Made by a program: the position numbers and the translations under genes
From: Caenicola sp034331105
GTDB taxonomy: Bacteria > Synergistota > Synergistia > Synergistales > Synergistaceae
DNA: 64,000 nt
Assembly: GCA_034331105.1 (NCBI GenBank)
Contig: JAXQGB010000011.1
Span: forward strand, 310,001-374,000
Direction of reading: 5' to 3'
Part shown: one piece after another, positions 1 through 8,497 of the stretch
How positions within the stretch are numbered: the stretch's first letter is position 1
How the letters are laid out: every line of letters starts with the position of its first letter
Notes under the pieces: generated by a model
Told to the model about the DNA's origin: nothing
Databases searched by the model: none
The model's input: the letters and a program-made list of their open reading frames with translations, nothing else

Positions 1-1558
1 CAAAAAGGAATATCAGCCTATCTGCGTTCTCTTGTGAAAGAGCCTCAAATCCCGAAAGGCTGTACGGAAAATTGTCGTAGCTTGCAAGCGGATCGAATAT
101 ATCTTGGAAATTAGTTGAGAGAGATACTTTGTCCGTTAAGAGATCCCATTCGAAAAAAATCACGTTCGTCAGTTTTTTTACTATTTCAAACTGCTCCTTG
201 CTGACATACAGATCCTGATCTGCGTTTTTTAAACCTGTAATATCTGATAGGGTAGCCAGTATCTCTTTTTGCTCCCCCTCGTTTTTTACATAGTTCACCA
301 CAAGGCTGAGCCACTTGGAAGATCTGTCCGCAGTCTCAATTTTTAGTTCGGTCTCAAAACTATTTCCATTCTCAAGACTTTTTTCGACAGCTTGTGAGAT
401 CGCCTCTGAAAGCGGGGTGAGACAGAGGTCTGAGAGTTTATTCCCCTCTTTTGCTCCAAATTCATCTTTCGAACAGCCGATCAATCTGAAGAAGCCTTCG
501 TTTACTGATTTGATGTACCAGTTTTCTCCGTCACTGACACACCTCAGGATACCTCCGGGAAGGCTCTCATATAAGAGAGAGAGTTCCCTGTTGGCCTCTT
601 TTATCGTATCGGAATTTCTTTTCAGTTCAAGATAAAGGTAATACATGAGAAGGCCGAATGTAAGGATAGAGGCAAGGACAAAGGCGATCCCATTGAAAAG
701 GTAGCGCCCGGATCTTGCAAAGGCTGTATTTTCAGGCACCGAGGTCACGAGGTAGAGATCATTTATTCCTACGGGAGAATAGCTGACTACTCTGTTTCCT
801 CCCTTCATGGGGAAGGTAAGATTGCCGTTGACGCCTTCCTTCATTGCCGCAAGGACAGACTCGTAATATCTTTTGCTCTCTTCAGGCGCTGTGCCAACTT
901 CGAAAAGATCCGCTATCGTCCGTGCATCAAGGTTTACTGACGGATGATATGACCTTGCCAGTATGGAGCCGTCCCGCCCGATCAGATAACAGTAACCTGA
1001 TTTGTCAAAAATATCGAATGAAATAAATTCGTTCAACTCGATCGTGTAGAATCTGGCAGAAAGTACTCCCTTCACTTCTGTACCCATCATTATCGGATAG
1101 TTTGCAGAAATATAATTCTGCCCCTCTGAGAGATGGACATATATTCCTCCTTCTCTCTTTGGGTCTGCCATTAGACTGAGATAGTAATCTCTCTCCTCAT
1201 CACCTATCCTGTTTCCAAAAAACATGTAGCCTTCCTCATTTATCAGGTAAAGTGTACCGAAATCCGTGTACCAGTCATGTTCTCTGAGATATCGAAAAGC
1301 TTGGGGGGAATTAAGGTCAGAAGCATATCTGCCAAAAGTAAGGGAAACGCTTTTAACAAAATTGAGGCTCATATCCATGCTTCTCCTGAGCGTAGCTATG
1401 TTCTGCCCCTCAAGGTCCCGCATATAAGAGAAAATGTCTTCCTTGACATGGTCTTTTGTAGATTCCATGAAGATCAACGAAGAGATGATAAATATTAAAA
1501 TAGCAGCGGCGGCTGCCAGGACTGCCTTTTTTTCGCTTTGTTTTTTTATTATGTCCAA
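1..1558 (-). CDS. Membrane PAS-domain sensor protein (partial, runs off left edge)
   Basis: The frame is open from a TTG at 1558 to the window edge (about 519 codons). An AGGGGGT ribosome site lies just before the TTG. One membrane segment (about residues 11-31) is followed by a ~250-residue extracytoplasmic region of Cache-like length, a second membrane segment (about 285-308), a PAS domain (about 325-430, with the GCS and NEGF features) and the start of a second PAS. The output domain is cut off, so this could be a histidine kinase or a diguanylate cyclase. It probably senses an extracellular small molecule. It lies downstream of the solitary FAD reductase gene in the same orientation, but 359 bp apart, so it is probably a separate transcript. 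The family call rests on architecture only. Confidence 0.75.
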   Translation of the reverse strand, partial: MDIIKKQSEKKAVLAAAAAILIFIISSLIFMESTKDHVKEDIFSYMRDLEGQNIATLRRSMDMSLNFVKSVSLTFGRYASDLNSPQAFRYLREHDWYTDFGTLYLINEEGYMFFGNRIGDEERDYYLSLMADPKREGGIYVHLSEGQNYISANYPIMMGTEVKGVLSARFYTIELNEFISFDIFDKSGYCYLIGRDGSILARSYHPSVNLDARTIADLFEVGTAPEESKRYYESVLAAMKEGVNGNLTFPMKGGNRVVSYSPVGINDLYLVTSVPENTAFARSGRYLFNGIAFVLASILTFGLLMYYLYLELKRNSDTIKEANRELSLLYESLPGGILRCVSDGENWYIKSVNEGFFRLIGCSKDEFGAKEGNKLSDLCLTPLSEAISQAVEKSLENGNSFETELKIETADRSSKWLSLVVNYVKNEGEQKEILATLSDITGLKNADQDLYVSKEQFEIVKKLTNVIFFEWDLLTDKVSLSTNFQDIFDPLASYDNFPYSLSGFEALSQENADRLIFLF

Positions 1559-1917
1559 CCTGCCTACCCCCTGGGTTGTTTGTGCGTGGGAGCCTGAAAA
1601 GCCAATGTTTGATCAATATTTTAGGATAATTATAGACATTGGTATTTCAGCTTTTTAACAAAGAGAAGGAATTCTCTCAGATAGCATCAAAATACCTTTC
1701 TAATTAAAACATGTTTATTTTTTTACATAAGTGCAAATTGTTCAATTATTATACAGCCTTCTCACTCACATGTTCCTACAAATGAATATAATGCTTTATA
1801 AAAAATGATCCTGCTTTATTTTGAAAATAAATTTATGGTCTTACTTAGATTGCGCTCCAATTCCCCAAAGAAAGATCAGAAAAACTATAGGAACTGCCGC
1901 TTACTTACTCGGAACTC
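1559..1917. other. Intergenic stretch, AT-rich
   Basis: This 359-bp region separates the leftward FAD reductase gene from the leftward sensor gene. It is AT-rich and should hold the sensor promoter. I see no convincing ORF, RNA gene or strong terminator hairpin in it. Confidence 0.5.
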
Positions 1918-3405
1918 TTAACTGTCCTCCCTGAAATGTGTTCCAAGGGAGTCCTTTCTTGACAAGGCAGCCTGTGCAACGGCTTCAGCTGTGTCGCACA
2001 GCCCCTGCATCTCAAGGGCAAGGAGCATCTCATAAGGGCTGTTTATGCTAAAACTGCTTTCCCTGATCCTTAAGATCACATTCAGAGCGTCCCTGATGCC
2101 CTTTTCTGTTCGGATCGGACCTATCTTACTCCACATAGTTCTTTGCAGTTCTGAACGAAGCATGGATGGCAAAGTTCCCCCTTCCTTACTCTCGAAGTGG
2201 GATGCCGGTCCAGGTCCATGGTCAAATTTAGTTTTCCATCCTTCAGTTTTTGCCGCGTTCCTTCCGGCTATGATCCCAAAAGTCACTATGTTTGAAAATG
2301 CGTTCCCGCCTATCCTGTTTGCCCCGTCAACTCCACCGGTAGCCTCACCGCATGCAAAAAGGCCGGAGATCTCTGTCCTGCATTCAGTATCTATCTTTAT
2401 CCCTCCGGACATGTAATGCTGTATCGGAGAAATTCTTACCGGGCGTCTGAAATGATCGAAAAACCTGTGGTCTATCGTCAGCGAATATCTTAGTCCACGG
2501 TCTTCCCATTTTTCGTCACTTACATCTTCAAGGTGGGCAAATACGGGGCCTTTCTCTTCTTTTTTTGCCATAAGTACAGAGCATCTGTCCCTGGCAAAGA
2601 GGTTGGCTTCCGCTCCGTTTTTATATCCCCACTCTTTTATTGCCCTTAGAAAAAATTCATCTCCGGCTTCGTCTGTGATCCTCACATGATCAACAAGACC
2701 AGTGTCTGCCAACCATACTGGCAACCCGTGCTCTGCCCAGCCGATAGGATAGAACTGGACGAACTCCATGTCTATAAGCTCAAGCCCTGCTCTTTTTGCA
2801 AGCGAATAGCCGTCGCCTGTCATCCTTGACGGGTTGTCGCTCCTCCTGTAGATCTGTCCGCCTCCGCCTGTTGCAATAATTACCGCGTCAGCTTGCAACG
2901 ATAAGGGACTTCCAGTTCTCCAGTCAACGGCACTGACGCCGGAGATCTTTTCTTTTGTGAGATCAAGCGAAGTGACGACAGTCCATTCAATAAACTTAAC
3001 ATTGGATCTTTTTGCGATCTCCACCAGCTGCCCAACAAACCCGGCGCCTCCCATCAGTTCATTGGGAGCGGTAGACCGTGTGTTTGCACTTCCGCGTGTA
3101 AATTCTATCTTGACGCCAAGCTCTGCAAGCCTTTTAAGGCTCTCTTCGCTCTTGTCGGAAAGGACTCTTACCAGAGAAGGGTCATTTATTCCCTTTCCAA
3201 CCTCTAAAGTCTTTGTGAAATGTTCTTCCCGGGTCATTCCGCCCACCGGAAGCGTAAAAAATCCTGCCCCATATGCAGTACACGTTCCCAAACCCGCTGA
3301 GGTCTTTGTTATTACGGTCACATCAGCCCCGGCCATAGAAGCCTCTATCGCTGCGGTAAGACCTGCGCCTCCCGCACCAACGACTATTATCTTTTTCTGC
3401 GTCAT
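1918..3405 (-). CDS. FAD-dependent fumarate-reductase/succinate-dehydrogenase-type flavoprotein
   Basis: A soluble 495-residue flavoprotein. The N-terminal dinucleotide-binding fold (VVGAGGAGLTAA) is at residues 5-35, and the C-terminal FAD contact segment contains ACGEATGGVDGANRIGGNA. The central capping domain keeps the ARDRC arginine and the QHYMSGGI histidine region typical of FrdA/SdhA/L-aspartate oxidase relatives. The start is taken at the ATG at 3405, which has a GGGGTGATC site; an in-frame upstream extension is possible. It has no signal peptide, haem domain or iron-sulfur partner nearby, so the electron donor is unknown. It follows the terminator of the large catabolic operon and so probably has its own promoter. 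It may reduce an unsaturated dicarboxylate such as mesaconate or fumarate; that is inference from family and context. Confidence 0.8.
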   Translation of the reverse strand: MTQKKIIVVGAGGAGLTAAIEASMAGADVTVITKTSAGLGTCTAYGAGFFTLPVGGMTREEHFTKTLEVGKGINDPSLVRVLSDKSEESLKRLAELGVKIEFTRGSANTRSTAPNELMGGAGFVGQLVEIAKRSNVKFIEWTVVTSLDLTKEKISGVSAVDWRTGSPLSLQADAVIIATGGGGQIYRRSDNPSRMTGDGYSLAKRAGLELIDMEFVQFYPIGWAEHGLPVWLADTGLVDHVRITDEAGDEFFLRAIKEWGYKNGAEANLFARDRCSVLMAKKEEKGPVFAHLEDVSDEKWEDRGLRYSLTIDHRFFDHFRRPVRISPIQHYMSGGIKIDTECRTEISGLFACGEATGGVDGANRIGGNAFSNIVTFGIIAGRNAAKTEGWKTKFDHGPGPASHFESKEGGTLPSMLRSELQRTMWSKIGPIRTEKGIRDALNVILRIRESSFSINSPYEMLLALEMQGLCDTAEAVAQAALSRKDSLGTHFREDS

Positions 3406-3495
3406 CTGATCACCCCGCCCGATTATCTTACTATTACTTTTTAACGTCAATATTATAGCAAAGGAAAACGATGAAATGATAAAAATCGATCAACA

Positions 3496-3543
3496 AATTA
3501 AAAAATGGCAGCTACAGAGAATAAGAGTTCTCTGAGCTGCCAT
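3496..3543 (-). terminator. Rho-independent terminator closing the catabolic operon
   Basis: Read on the minus strand, a 16-bp stem (ATGGCAGCT plus CAGAGAA arms, one bulged base) is followed by TTTTTTAATTT. It lies 70 bp past the yqeB stop and before the flavoprotein gene, so it separates the 17-gene operon from the downstream gene. Confidence 0.85.
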
Positions 3544-3613
3544 AATATTAGGATGATCTGAGATCGTTTTATTGTAATTTAAAAAAGCACCGTGATTTTA
3601 TGTCAACAAAATA

Positions 3614-4396
3614 TCATGAACTCATTATAACTTCCAGCACTCCGCCGGCTATGGCGAGGGCTTTGTCTGTAATACTGAAGCAGTGTTCCCTCTCTCCTCT
3701 TGGATCTATGTCACCTATCTTGAGTCCTTTTTTAACTTTTACTGAAGGGTGTATCAATCCCCTGACTATGCCCTCTATCTGGGAACATACAGGAAGACCT
3801 TCAACATGAGCAACAACATCGCCGGGAATAACTGAGTCGCCTATACTTTTTACGGGTATAACGTAACCTTCACCCGGGGATCTTAGCAGCCTTTCAACAG
3901 TGTACCCTCTGATAAGTCCGGGAACTCCTGTGTTGGGTATGGCAGAGCTATTTCTGATGACCCTGCCAAGCCAATGTCCGCGCTTTGTCTCGATAACTGC
4001 ATCTACATCCACTGGTGCCGAGAAACCTGGACCAATTCCTATTACCAGAGGCGCCATTCCTTTGTTGGTTCCCAGGTTTCGTTTCGCCATTATCGCATCA
4101 ACAAGGAGGTCGGGTTTCAGTATGCCAATAGATGACCCTTCCGGGTCGACCAGCACCGAAATCCTGCTCCTGTCGAAGGAAAAATCGTTCAGAGAATCTA
4201 TCCTGACTGCTTCCATGTCTTCAATCACTGTCGATCCGTCAAATACTGCAGAGGCTACAGATACTGTCCTTCTGACAACCAGAGGTGTCTCTATCTCAAG
4301 AGATAGCACAGCATAGCCTGCTTTCCAGAGTCTGTATATTATACCTGTTGCCAGGTCACCGCCACCCCTAACTACTGCAAGTTTATTTCCTTCCAT
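3614..4396 (-). CDS. yqeB: YqeB/EF2563-family selenium-dependent molybdenum hydroxylase accessory protein
   Basis: This 260-residue protein begins with an RGGGDLATGI Rossmann-like motif and matches the full length of the EF2563/YqeB family. In other genomes the family tracks with selenium-dependent molybdenum hydroxylases and is thought to serve cofactor maturation; its biochemistry is not settled. As the last gene of the operon, 38 bp after the OYE fusion gene and ending at a strong terminator, it hints that one or both upstream hydroxylases use a labile selenium ligand, as nicotinate dehydrogenase of Eubacterium barkeri does. The selenium part is inference. Confidence 0.85.
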   Translation of the reverse strand: MEGNKLAVVRGGGDLATGIIYRLWKAGYAVLSLEIETPLVVRRTVSVASAVFDGSTVIEDMEAVRIDSLNDFSFDRSRISVLVDPEGSSIGILKPDLLVDAIMAKRNLGTNKGMAPLVIGIGPGFSAPVDVDAVIETKRGHWLGRVIRNSSAIPNTGVPGLIRGYTVERLLRSPGEGYVIPVKSIGDSVIPGDVVAHVEGLPVCSQIEGIVRGLIHPSVKVKKGLKIGDIDPRGEREHCFSITDKALAIAGGVLEVIMSS

Positions 4397-4434
4397 TTAA
4401 GGACACCTCAAAATCTATAATTTTGTCTCAGGAG

Positions 4435-6909
4435 CTAAAGTATGCTGATTTTTAAAACATCGCACCTAAGGCATCTGCCTGCTTCTTTTTCGACCTGTTC
4501 AGAACTGAAGCCCTTTTCCACTTCACAGAAACAGCTTTTTCTTTCGTCCGGAGACAAAATCGGCATAACTTCACGGTCGGCTTTTGTTTCGTCTACCGGC
4601 TTTGTAAGCTCTCTTTTGAGGGTCTTGCGATCTATCACCTGTCCGTCGCCACCAAGGTAGCGATCGATAGAAGATGCTGCCTGCTTTCCCCTGTTGACGC
4701 CCGATACAACTGAGTCGGGTCCGGAAACACAGTCTCCTCCTGCAAATATCCAGGGAGTATGGGTCAAACCATGATATGATGCCCTGAAAACATTTCCCCT
4801 GATCTCGACAAGCCCGCATTCATCGCAAACAACATCACAGCTGAGAGCCTGACCTATTGCACAAATCAGCATGTCTGTTTTAAGTGTCATCGTGACCGAA
4901 TCATCATAGGAGGGAGAGAATCGTCCCGAAGCATCAAAGACAGAGACACATTTTTTAAATACTACATCCTTTACTGTTCCGTTGTCAGAATTGATGACCT
5001 TGGGGCCCCACCCGTTGACCACGTGGAGTCCTTCCTCTTTGCCTTCCCTGACCTCGTCTGCATGTGCAGGCATTTCGTTTTCCTTTTCAAGGCAGACAAG
5101 GGAGACCTTCGACGCTCCCAGTCTTATTGAGCTCCTTGCACAGTCCATTGCGACGTTCCCGCCCCCGACCACCACGACTTCTTTTCCTTTAAGGTCTGCC
5201 TTCTTTTCAAGTCTCTGGGTACGGAGGAACGAAACACCCGACATTACTCCCTCAGAATCTTCTCCCCCAACTCCGAGCTTTCTGTCGTTGTGGTCACCGA
5301 CTGCAAGGTATACAGCCATGTAACCCTTTGTCCTGAGTTCTTCAAGCCTTATGTCTACGCCTATTCTGGTACCTGTGACAAACTCTATTCCCATCTCTCT
5401 GAATACGTCAAGTTCCCTTTCGAACATTTCTCTGGGCAGACGGTACTCAGGAAGGCCTACAGCAAGCATTCCGCCTATAACATCAAGTGCTTCGAATACT
5501 GTTACAGAATATCCTTTTTTCTGGAGGTAGAATGCGCAGGAAAGTCCCGAGGGACCTGAACCTACAATAGCGATCCTTTTGCCGTTGGCAGGCTCCATGC
5601 TTGGCCGGGGGAATTTGCCCTCTTTTTCATAAAGGGTGTCGGTGATGAATCTTTTTATACCTCTGATCGCTATCGGTTCATCGATCTTTACCCTGTTGCA
5701 CATGGTTTCACATGGGTGGTTGCAGACACGGCCGCAGGTAAGCACCAACGGAAGCTCCGTCTGGATGACCTGGTATGCCTCCTTGTACATGCCCCTCCTT
5801 GCATAGTCAAGGTAGAGGGGAACTTCTACATTGGACGGGCATGCGTTCTGACAGGTGTACCTCATGCAGTGCACATAGGCCGTCGGGTCGTGCCTTTCAT
5901 AGAGGCATTCTGTACAGTAAAGGCATTCTGTTATCCTGTCCAGCCGACCGTCCTGAGCTTTCCTGACCCACATGGGGTCTGCGATCAGCGGCCTTGCAAG
6001 AGCGACCATATCCGCTCTGCCTGTTGCGATAACTTCGTCTGCAAACTCTGGGTTGCCTAGTTTACCGACTGTTACGACCGGCACGTCAACACACTTTTTG
6101 ATCTCTTCGGCAAGGTACACGTTGGGACCATCAGGATATTCAATAGTTGGTTTACCTCGCTGGTCGGAGTACCCCTGTACAGGAGCGTCATCAAAACGAA
6201 CCCCTGCAGATACATCCATGCAGTCTACCCCGTTTTTCACCAGTTCCTGTGCAAATATCCTGCTCTGAACTATTGTGTTTCCTCCAAGCACAAATTCTTC
6301 TGCGCTGATCCTTGCAAAAATGGGAAAATCAGGACCGACAAGTTCTCTGACCTTTTTAAGTATCTCAAGGTGTATGAACATCCTTCCGTATACATCTCCG
6401 CCAAATTCATCTGTGCGAAGATTCGTCCTTCTGGAAATGAAATCTGCCATCGTATAAGTGTGTGCATAGTGAAGTTCGATAGCATCAAACCCTGCTTCAT
6501 AGGCCCTACGTGCTCCTTCGACGAAATCATCGATGATCCCGTAACACTCCTGGTTTGTGAGCTCATGAGGCTTCATCCCGACACCATAAATGGAATGCGC
6601 TATCTGCAGTCCTATCTTGCAGTCCTCTTCATGAACAGCCGCTATAAGGCTCTTAAATCCGTTAATGTGTTCATCTTTGCTTATCTGGAGCCTCAGTCCT
6701 GCATGTATATATTTTGAGCTGACGCTCGTATGTTCAGTCATTATAAGTCCGACACCGGAACGGGCCCTGTCAACATAATGTTTGATGGTATTTTTGGATA
6801 CAAATCCGTCCGGGCCTGCCGAGTTAGTAAACATCGGAGACATTATCACCCTGTTTTTTAGTTCCATGTTGTTTATCTTTATCGGAGAAAATAATCCAAT
6901 CCTCTGCAC
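4435..6909 (-). CDS. Fused Old-Yellow-Enzyme reductase and GltD/DPYD-like NAD(P)H dehydrogenase
   Basis: The protein has about 824 residues. The GTG at 6909 is chosen because GCAGGGGAG precedes it. Residues 1-340 form an OYE-type FMN barrel (ELKNRVIMSPM near the N-terminus; HYAHTYTMADFISRRTN). A cysteine-rich linker (CLYCTEC, then CMRYTCQNACP) leads into the helical Fer4_20/DPYD domain (CGRVCNHPCETMCNR), then FAD-binding (AIVGSGPSGLSCAFYLQKKG) and NAD(P)-binding (VVVVGGGNVAMDCARSS) domains. The protein ends in a cysteine pair, RCLRC. This allows NAD(P)H electrons to flow through iron-sulfur and FAD centres to an FMN ene-reductase in one chain. In this operon it could reduce an activated C=C bond of a partly oxidised heterocycle; the substrate is unknown. 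Confidence 0.85.
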   Translation of the reverse strand: MQRIGLFSPIKINNMELKNRVIMSPMFTNSAGPDGFVSKNTIKHYVDRARSGVGLIMTEHTSVSSKYIHAGLRLQISKDEHINGFKSLIAAVHEEDCKIGLQIAHSIYGVGMKPHELTNQECYGIIDDFVEGARRAYEAGFDAIELHYAHTYTMADFISRRTNLRTDEFGGDVYGRMFIHLEILKKVRELVGPDFPIFARISAEEFVLGGNTIVQSRIFAQELVKNGVDCMDVSAGVRFDDAPVQGYSDQRGKPTIEYPDGPNVYLAEEIKKCVDVPVVTVGKLGNPEFADEVIATGRADMVALARPLIADPMWVRKAQDGRLDRITECLYCTECLYERHDPTAYVHCMRYTCQNACPSNVEVPLYLDYARRGMYKEAYQVIQTELPLVLTCGRVCNHPCETMCNRVKIDEPIAIRGIKRFITDTLYEKEGKFPRPSMEPANGKRIAIVGSGPSGLSCAFYLQKKGYSVTVFEALDVIGGMLAVGLPEYRLPREMFERELDVFREMGIEFVTGTRIGVDIRLEELRTKGYMAVYLAVGDHNDRKLGVGGEDSEGVMSGVSFLRTQRLEKKADLKGKEVVVVGGGNVAMDCARSSIRLGASKVSLVCLEKENEMPAHADEVREGKEEGLHVVNGWGPKVINSDNGTVKDVVFKKCVSVFDASGRFSPSYDDSVTMTLKTDMLICAIGQALSCDVVCDECGLVEIRGNVFRASYHGLTHTPWIFAGGDCVSGPDSVVSGVNRGKQAASSIDRYLGGDGQVIDRKTLKRELTKPVDETKADREVMPILSPDERKSCFCEVEKGFSSEQVEKEAGRCLRCDVLKISIL

Positions 6910-7027
6910 GTAAAACACTCCCCTGCTTGTGAAAATAGTATTTAATATCTCTGATATGAAAAAATCTGCGGAGAGCAAACAGACGTTGCCCAGCACAGAT
7001 TTTTCATGCTTTAAATTTATTGAGTTA

Positions 7028-7519
7028 TTATTTGTTGTTTGCTGCAGCTTTCCTTGTTTTGATTTTCTCAGATGCGATTCTTATCGCATCGTAGAACTGG
7101 ACATATCCCGTGCAGCGGCAAAAATGCCCTGAAAGTTCGTCCTTTACATCTTCCACAGAAGGAGACTCATTCTTCATAAGCATCGCTTTTGCAGACATTA
7201 CAACTCCGGGAGTACAGAATCCGCACTGGATCGCTCCCGCTTCTACGAAAGCCTCCTGAATAGGATCAAGTTCATCGTCATTAATGAGACCTTCAATAGT
7301 CAGGATATTCTTGCCTGTCGCTTTCATCGCCGGAATAAGACAAGAGTTTACTGCGACTCCGTCGATCAGGACGGTACAGGCCCCGCATTCACCTTCTTCA
7401 CAGCCTTTTTTTGTCCCTGTAAGTCCCAGATCTACCCTGAGAACATCGACTAGGGTATGAGACGGATCTATCATGATACTCACATTTTTACCATTAACAA
7501 TACAATTCAATTCCTGCAT
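7028..7519 (-). CDS. Molybdenum hydroxylase 1, [2Fe-2S] small subunit
   Basis: A 163-residue two-domain iron-sulfur subunit. The N-terminal plant-type ferredoxin domain has the CEEGECGACTV cluster plus a later Cys (NSC). The C-terminal helical domain has CGFCTPG and CRCTGY, so all eight cysteines of the xanthine dehydrogenase family are present. The ATG at 7519 has an ideal AAGGAG 8 bp upstream. It passes electrons from the molybdopterin site to the FAD subunit. It is the third gene of an L-M-S cluster and 12 bp from the FAD subunit gene. Confidence 0.93.
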   Translation of the reverse strand: MQELNCIVNGKNVSIMIDPSHTLVDVLRVDLGLTGTKKGCEEGECGACTVLIDGVAVNSCLIPAMKATGKNILTIEGLINDDELDPIQEAFVEAGAIQCGFCTPGVVMSAKAMLMKNESPSVEDVKDELSGHFCRCTGYVQFYDAIRIASEKIKTRKAAANNK

Positions 7520-7531
7520 CGAAATCACTCC

Positions 7532-8404
7532 TTATGCCAGTGTCAGAGAAGCCTGTTTCAAGGCCTGACCGACAAGATCCTTAACAAGGTTTTTCCTATA
7601 TGCGCCGGAACCGCGCTGCAGAGAATCACGTGGAGATGCTTCTTCTCCTGCCAGTTTTGATGCTTCTTCAAAGACATCATCTGACGGCTTTTTACCGACA
7701 AGGAACTCTTCTGTTTTTTTCGCACGGAACGGCACAATGTCAACCGGAGATGCAACTACCCGCGCCTCGGTTATGGTTCCCGAGTCGTCCGCAATAAGCA
7801 TTACAGCAACATTGACAACAGGCAGAGACATTGCCTCACGCGGCGAAATTCGTTTAAAAGCTGTACCATACTTGCATTTTGGAATATCAATAAATATTTT
7901 AGTCAAAACTTCTTTAGTTGGATCAACAGTACTTATCCCAACCTTTTTGGGAAGTTCTCTGACCTTTTGGATCCTGGGGCCTTTTTCATCAACTATCTCA
8001 CATGACGCATCCAGTGCTGTCATAGGCACAACGGAGTCTGCGGCGGGCTGGGCGCTTACGATGTTTCCGGCAAGTGTTGCAACGTTGCGTATCTGAGGTG
8101 AGCCTACGTTCCTGCATCCGTCTGAAAGCGCCGGAAAATATTTTTTTACTGTGTCGTTGGAAGCTATCTCAGCATGGGTCATAGCGGCTCCGATGACTAA
8201 CTTATCACCAACCACTTCTACAAAGCGCATATCCTTAATGTCAGAGACATCTACCAACACTGAAGGGGAAACCTTCTCGTTTTTGATCCAAAGGCAGAGG
8301 TCGGTAGCACCGGAAACAAGTCTTGCATCGCCCTTGTTCTCTGACAGCATTTTTATGCAATCGTTTACACTTTTCGGAAAAAGATATTTATCAATTTTTT
8401 TCAA
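7532..8404 (-). CDS. Molybdenum hydroxylase 1, FAD-binding medium subunit
   Basis: A 290-residue subunit of the CoxM/xanthine dehydrogenase FAD type. The FAD pyrophosphate loop is LVSGATDLC near residue 33, and the TLAGNIVSAQPAADS segment contacts the flavin. A TTG at 8404 is chosen because GGAGGG precedes it by 7 bases. It accepts electrons from the [2Fe-2S] subunit and passes them to NAD(P) or another carrier. It lies between its large and small subunit genes. Confidence 0.92.
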   Translation of the reverse strand: MKKIDKYLFPKSVNDCIKMLSENKGDARLVSGATDLCLWIKNEKVSPSVLVDVSDIKDMRFVEVVGDKLVIGAAMTHAEIASNDTVKKYFPALSDGCRNVGSPQIRNVATLAGNIVSAQPAADSVVPMTALDASCEIVDEKGPRIQKVRELPKKVGISTVDPTKEVLTKIFIDIPKCKYGTAFKRISPREAMSLPVVNVAVMLIADDSGTITEARVVASPVDIVPFRAKKTEEFLVGKKPSDDVFEEASKLAGEEASPRDSLQRGSGAYRKNLVKDLVGQALKQASLTLA

Positions 8405-8497
8405 TTTGTTTCCCTCCAAATTCGATGTGCCTAAGTGATATCCGTAACACAAAAACACCTTTATCAATATATATATTCTTAACCAACAGATATTCTC

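Noticed and set aside
2045..2416. Open frame opposite to the FAD reductase
   Set aside because: It is the antisense shadow of a conserved enzyme and has no ribosome site.
5716..6060. Open frame inside the OYE/GltD fusion gene on the plus strand
   Set aside because: Antisense to a conserved OYE domain; no conserved motif of its own.
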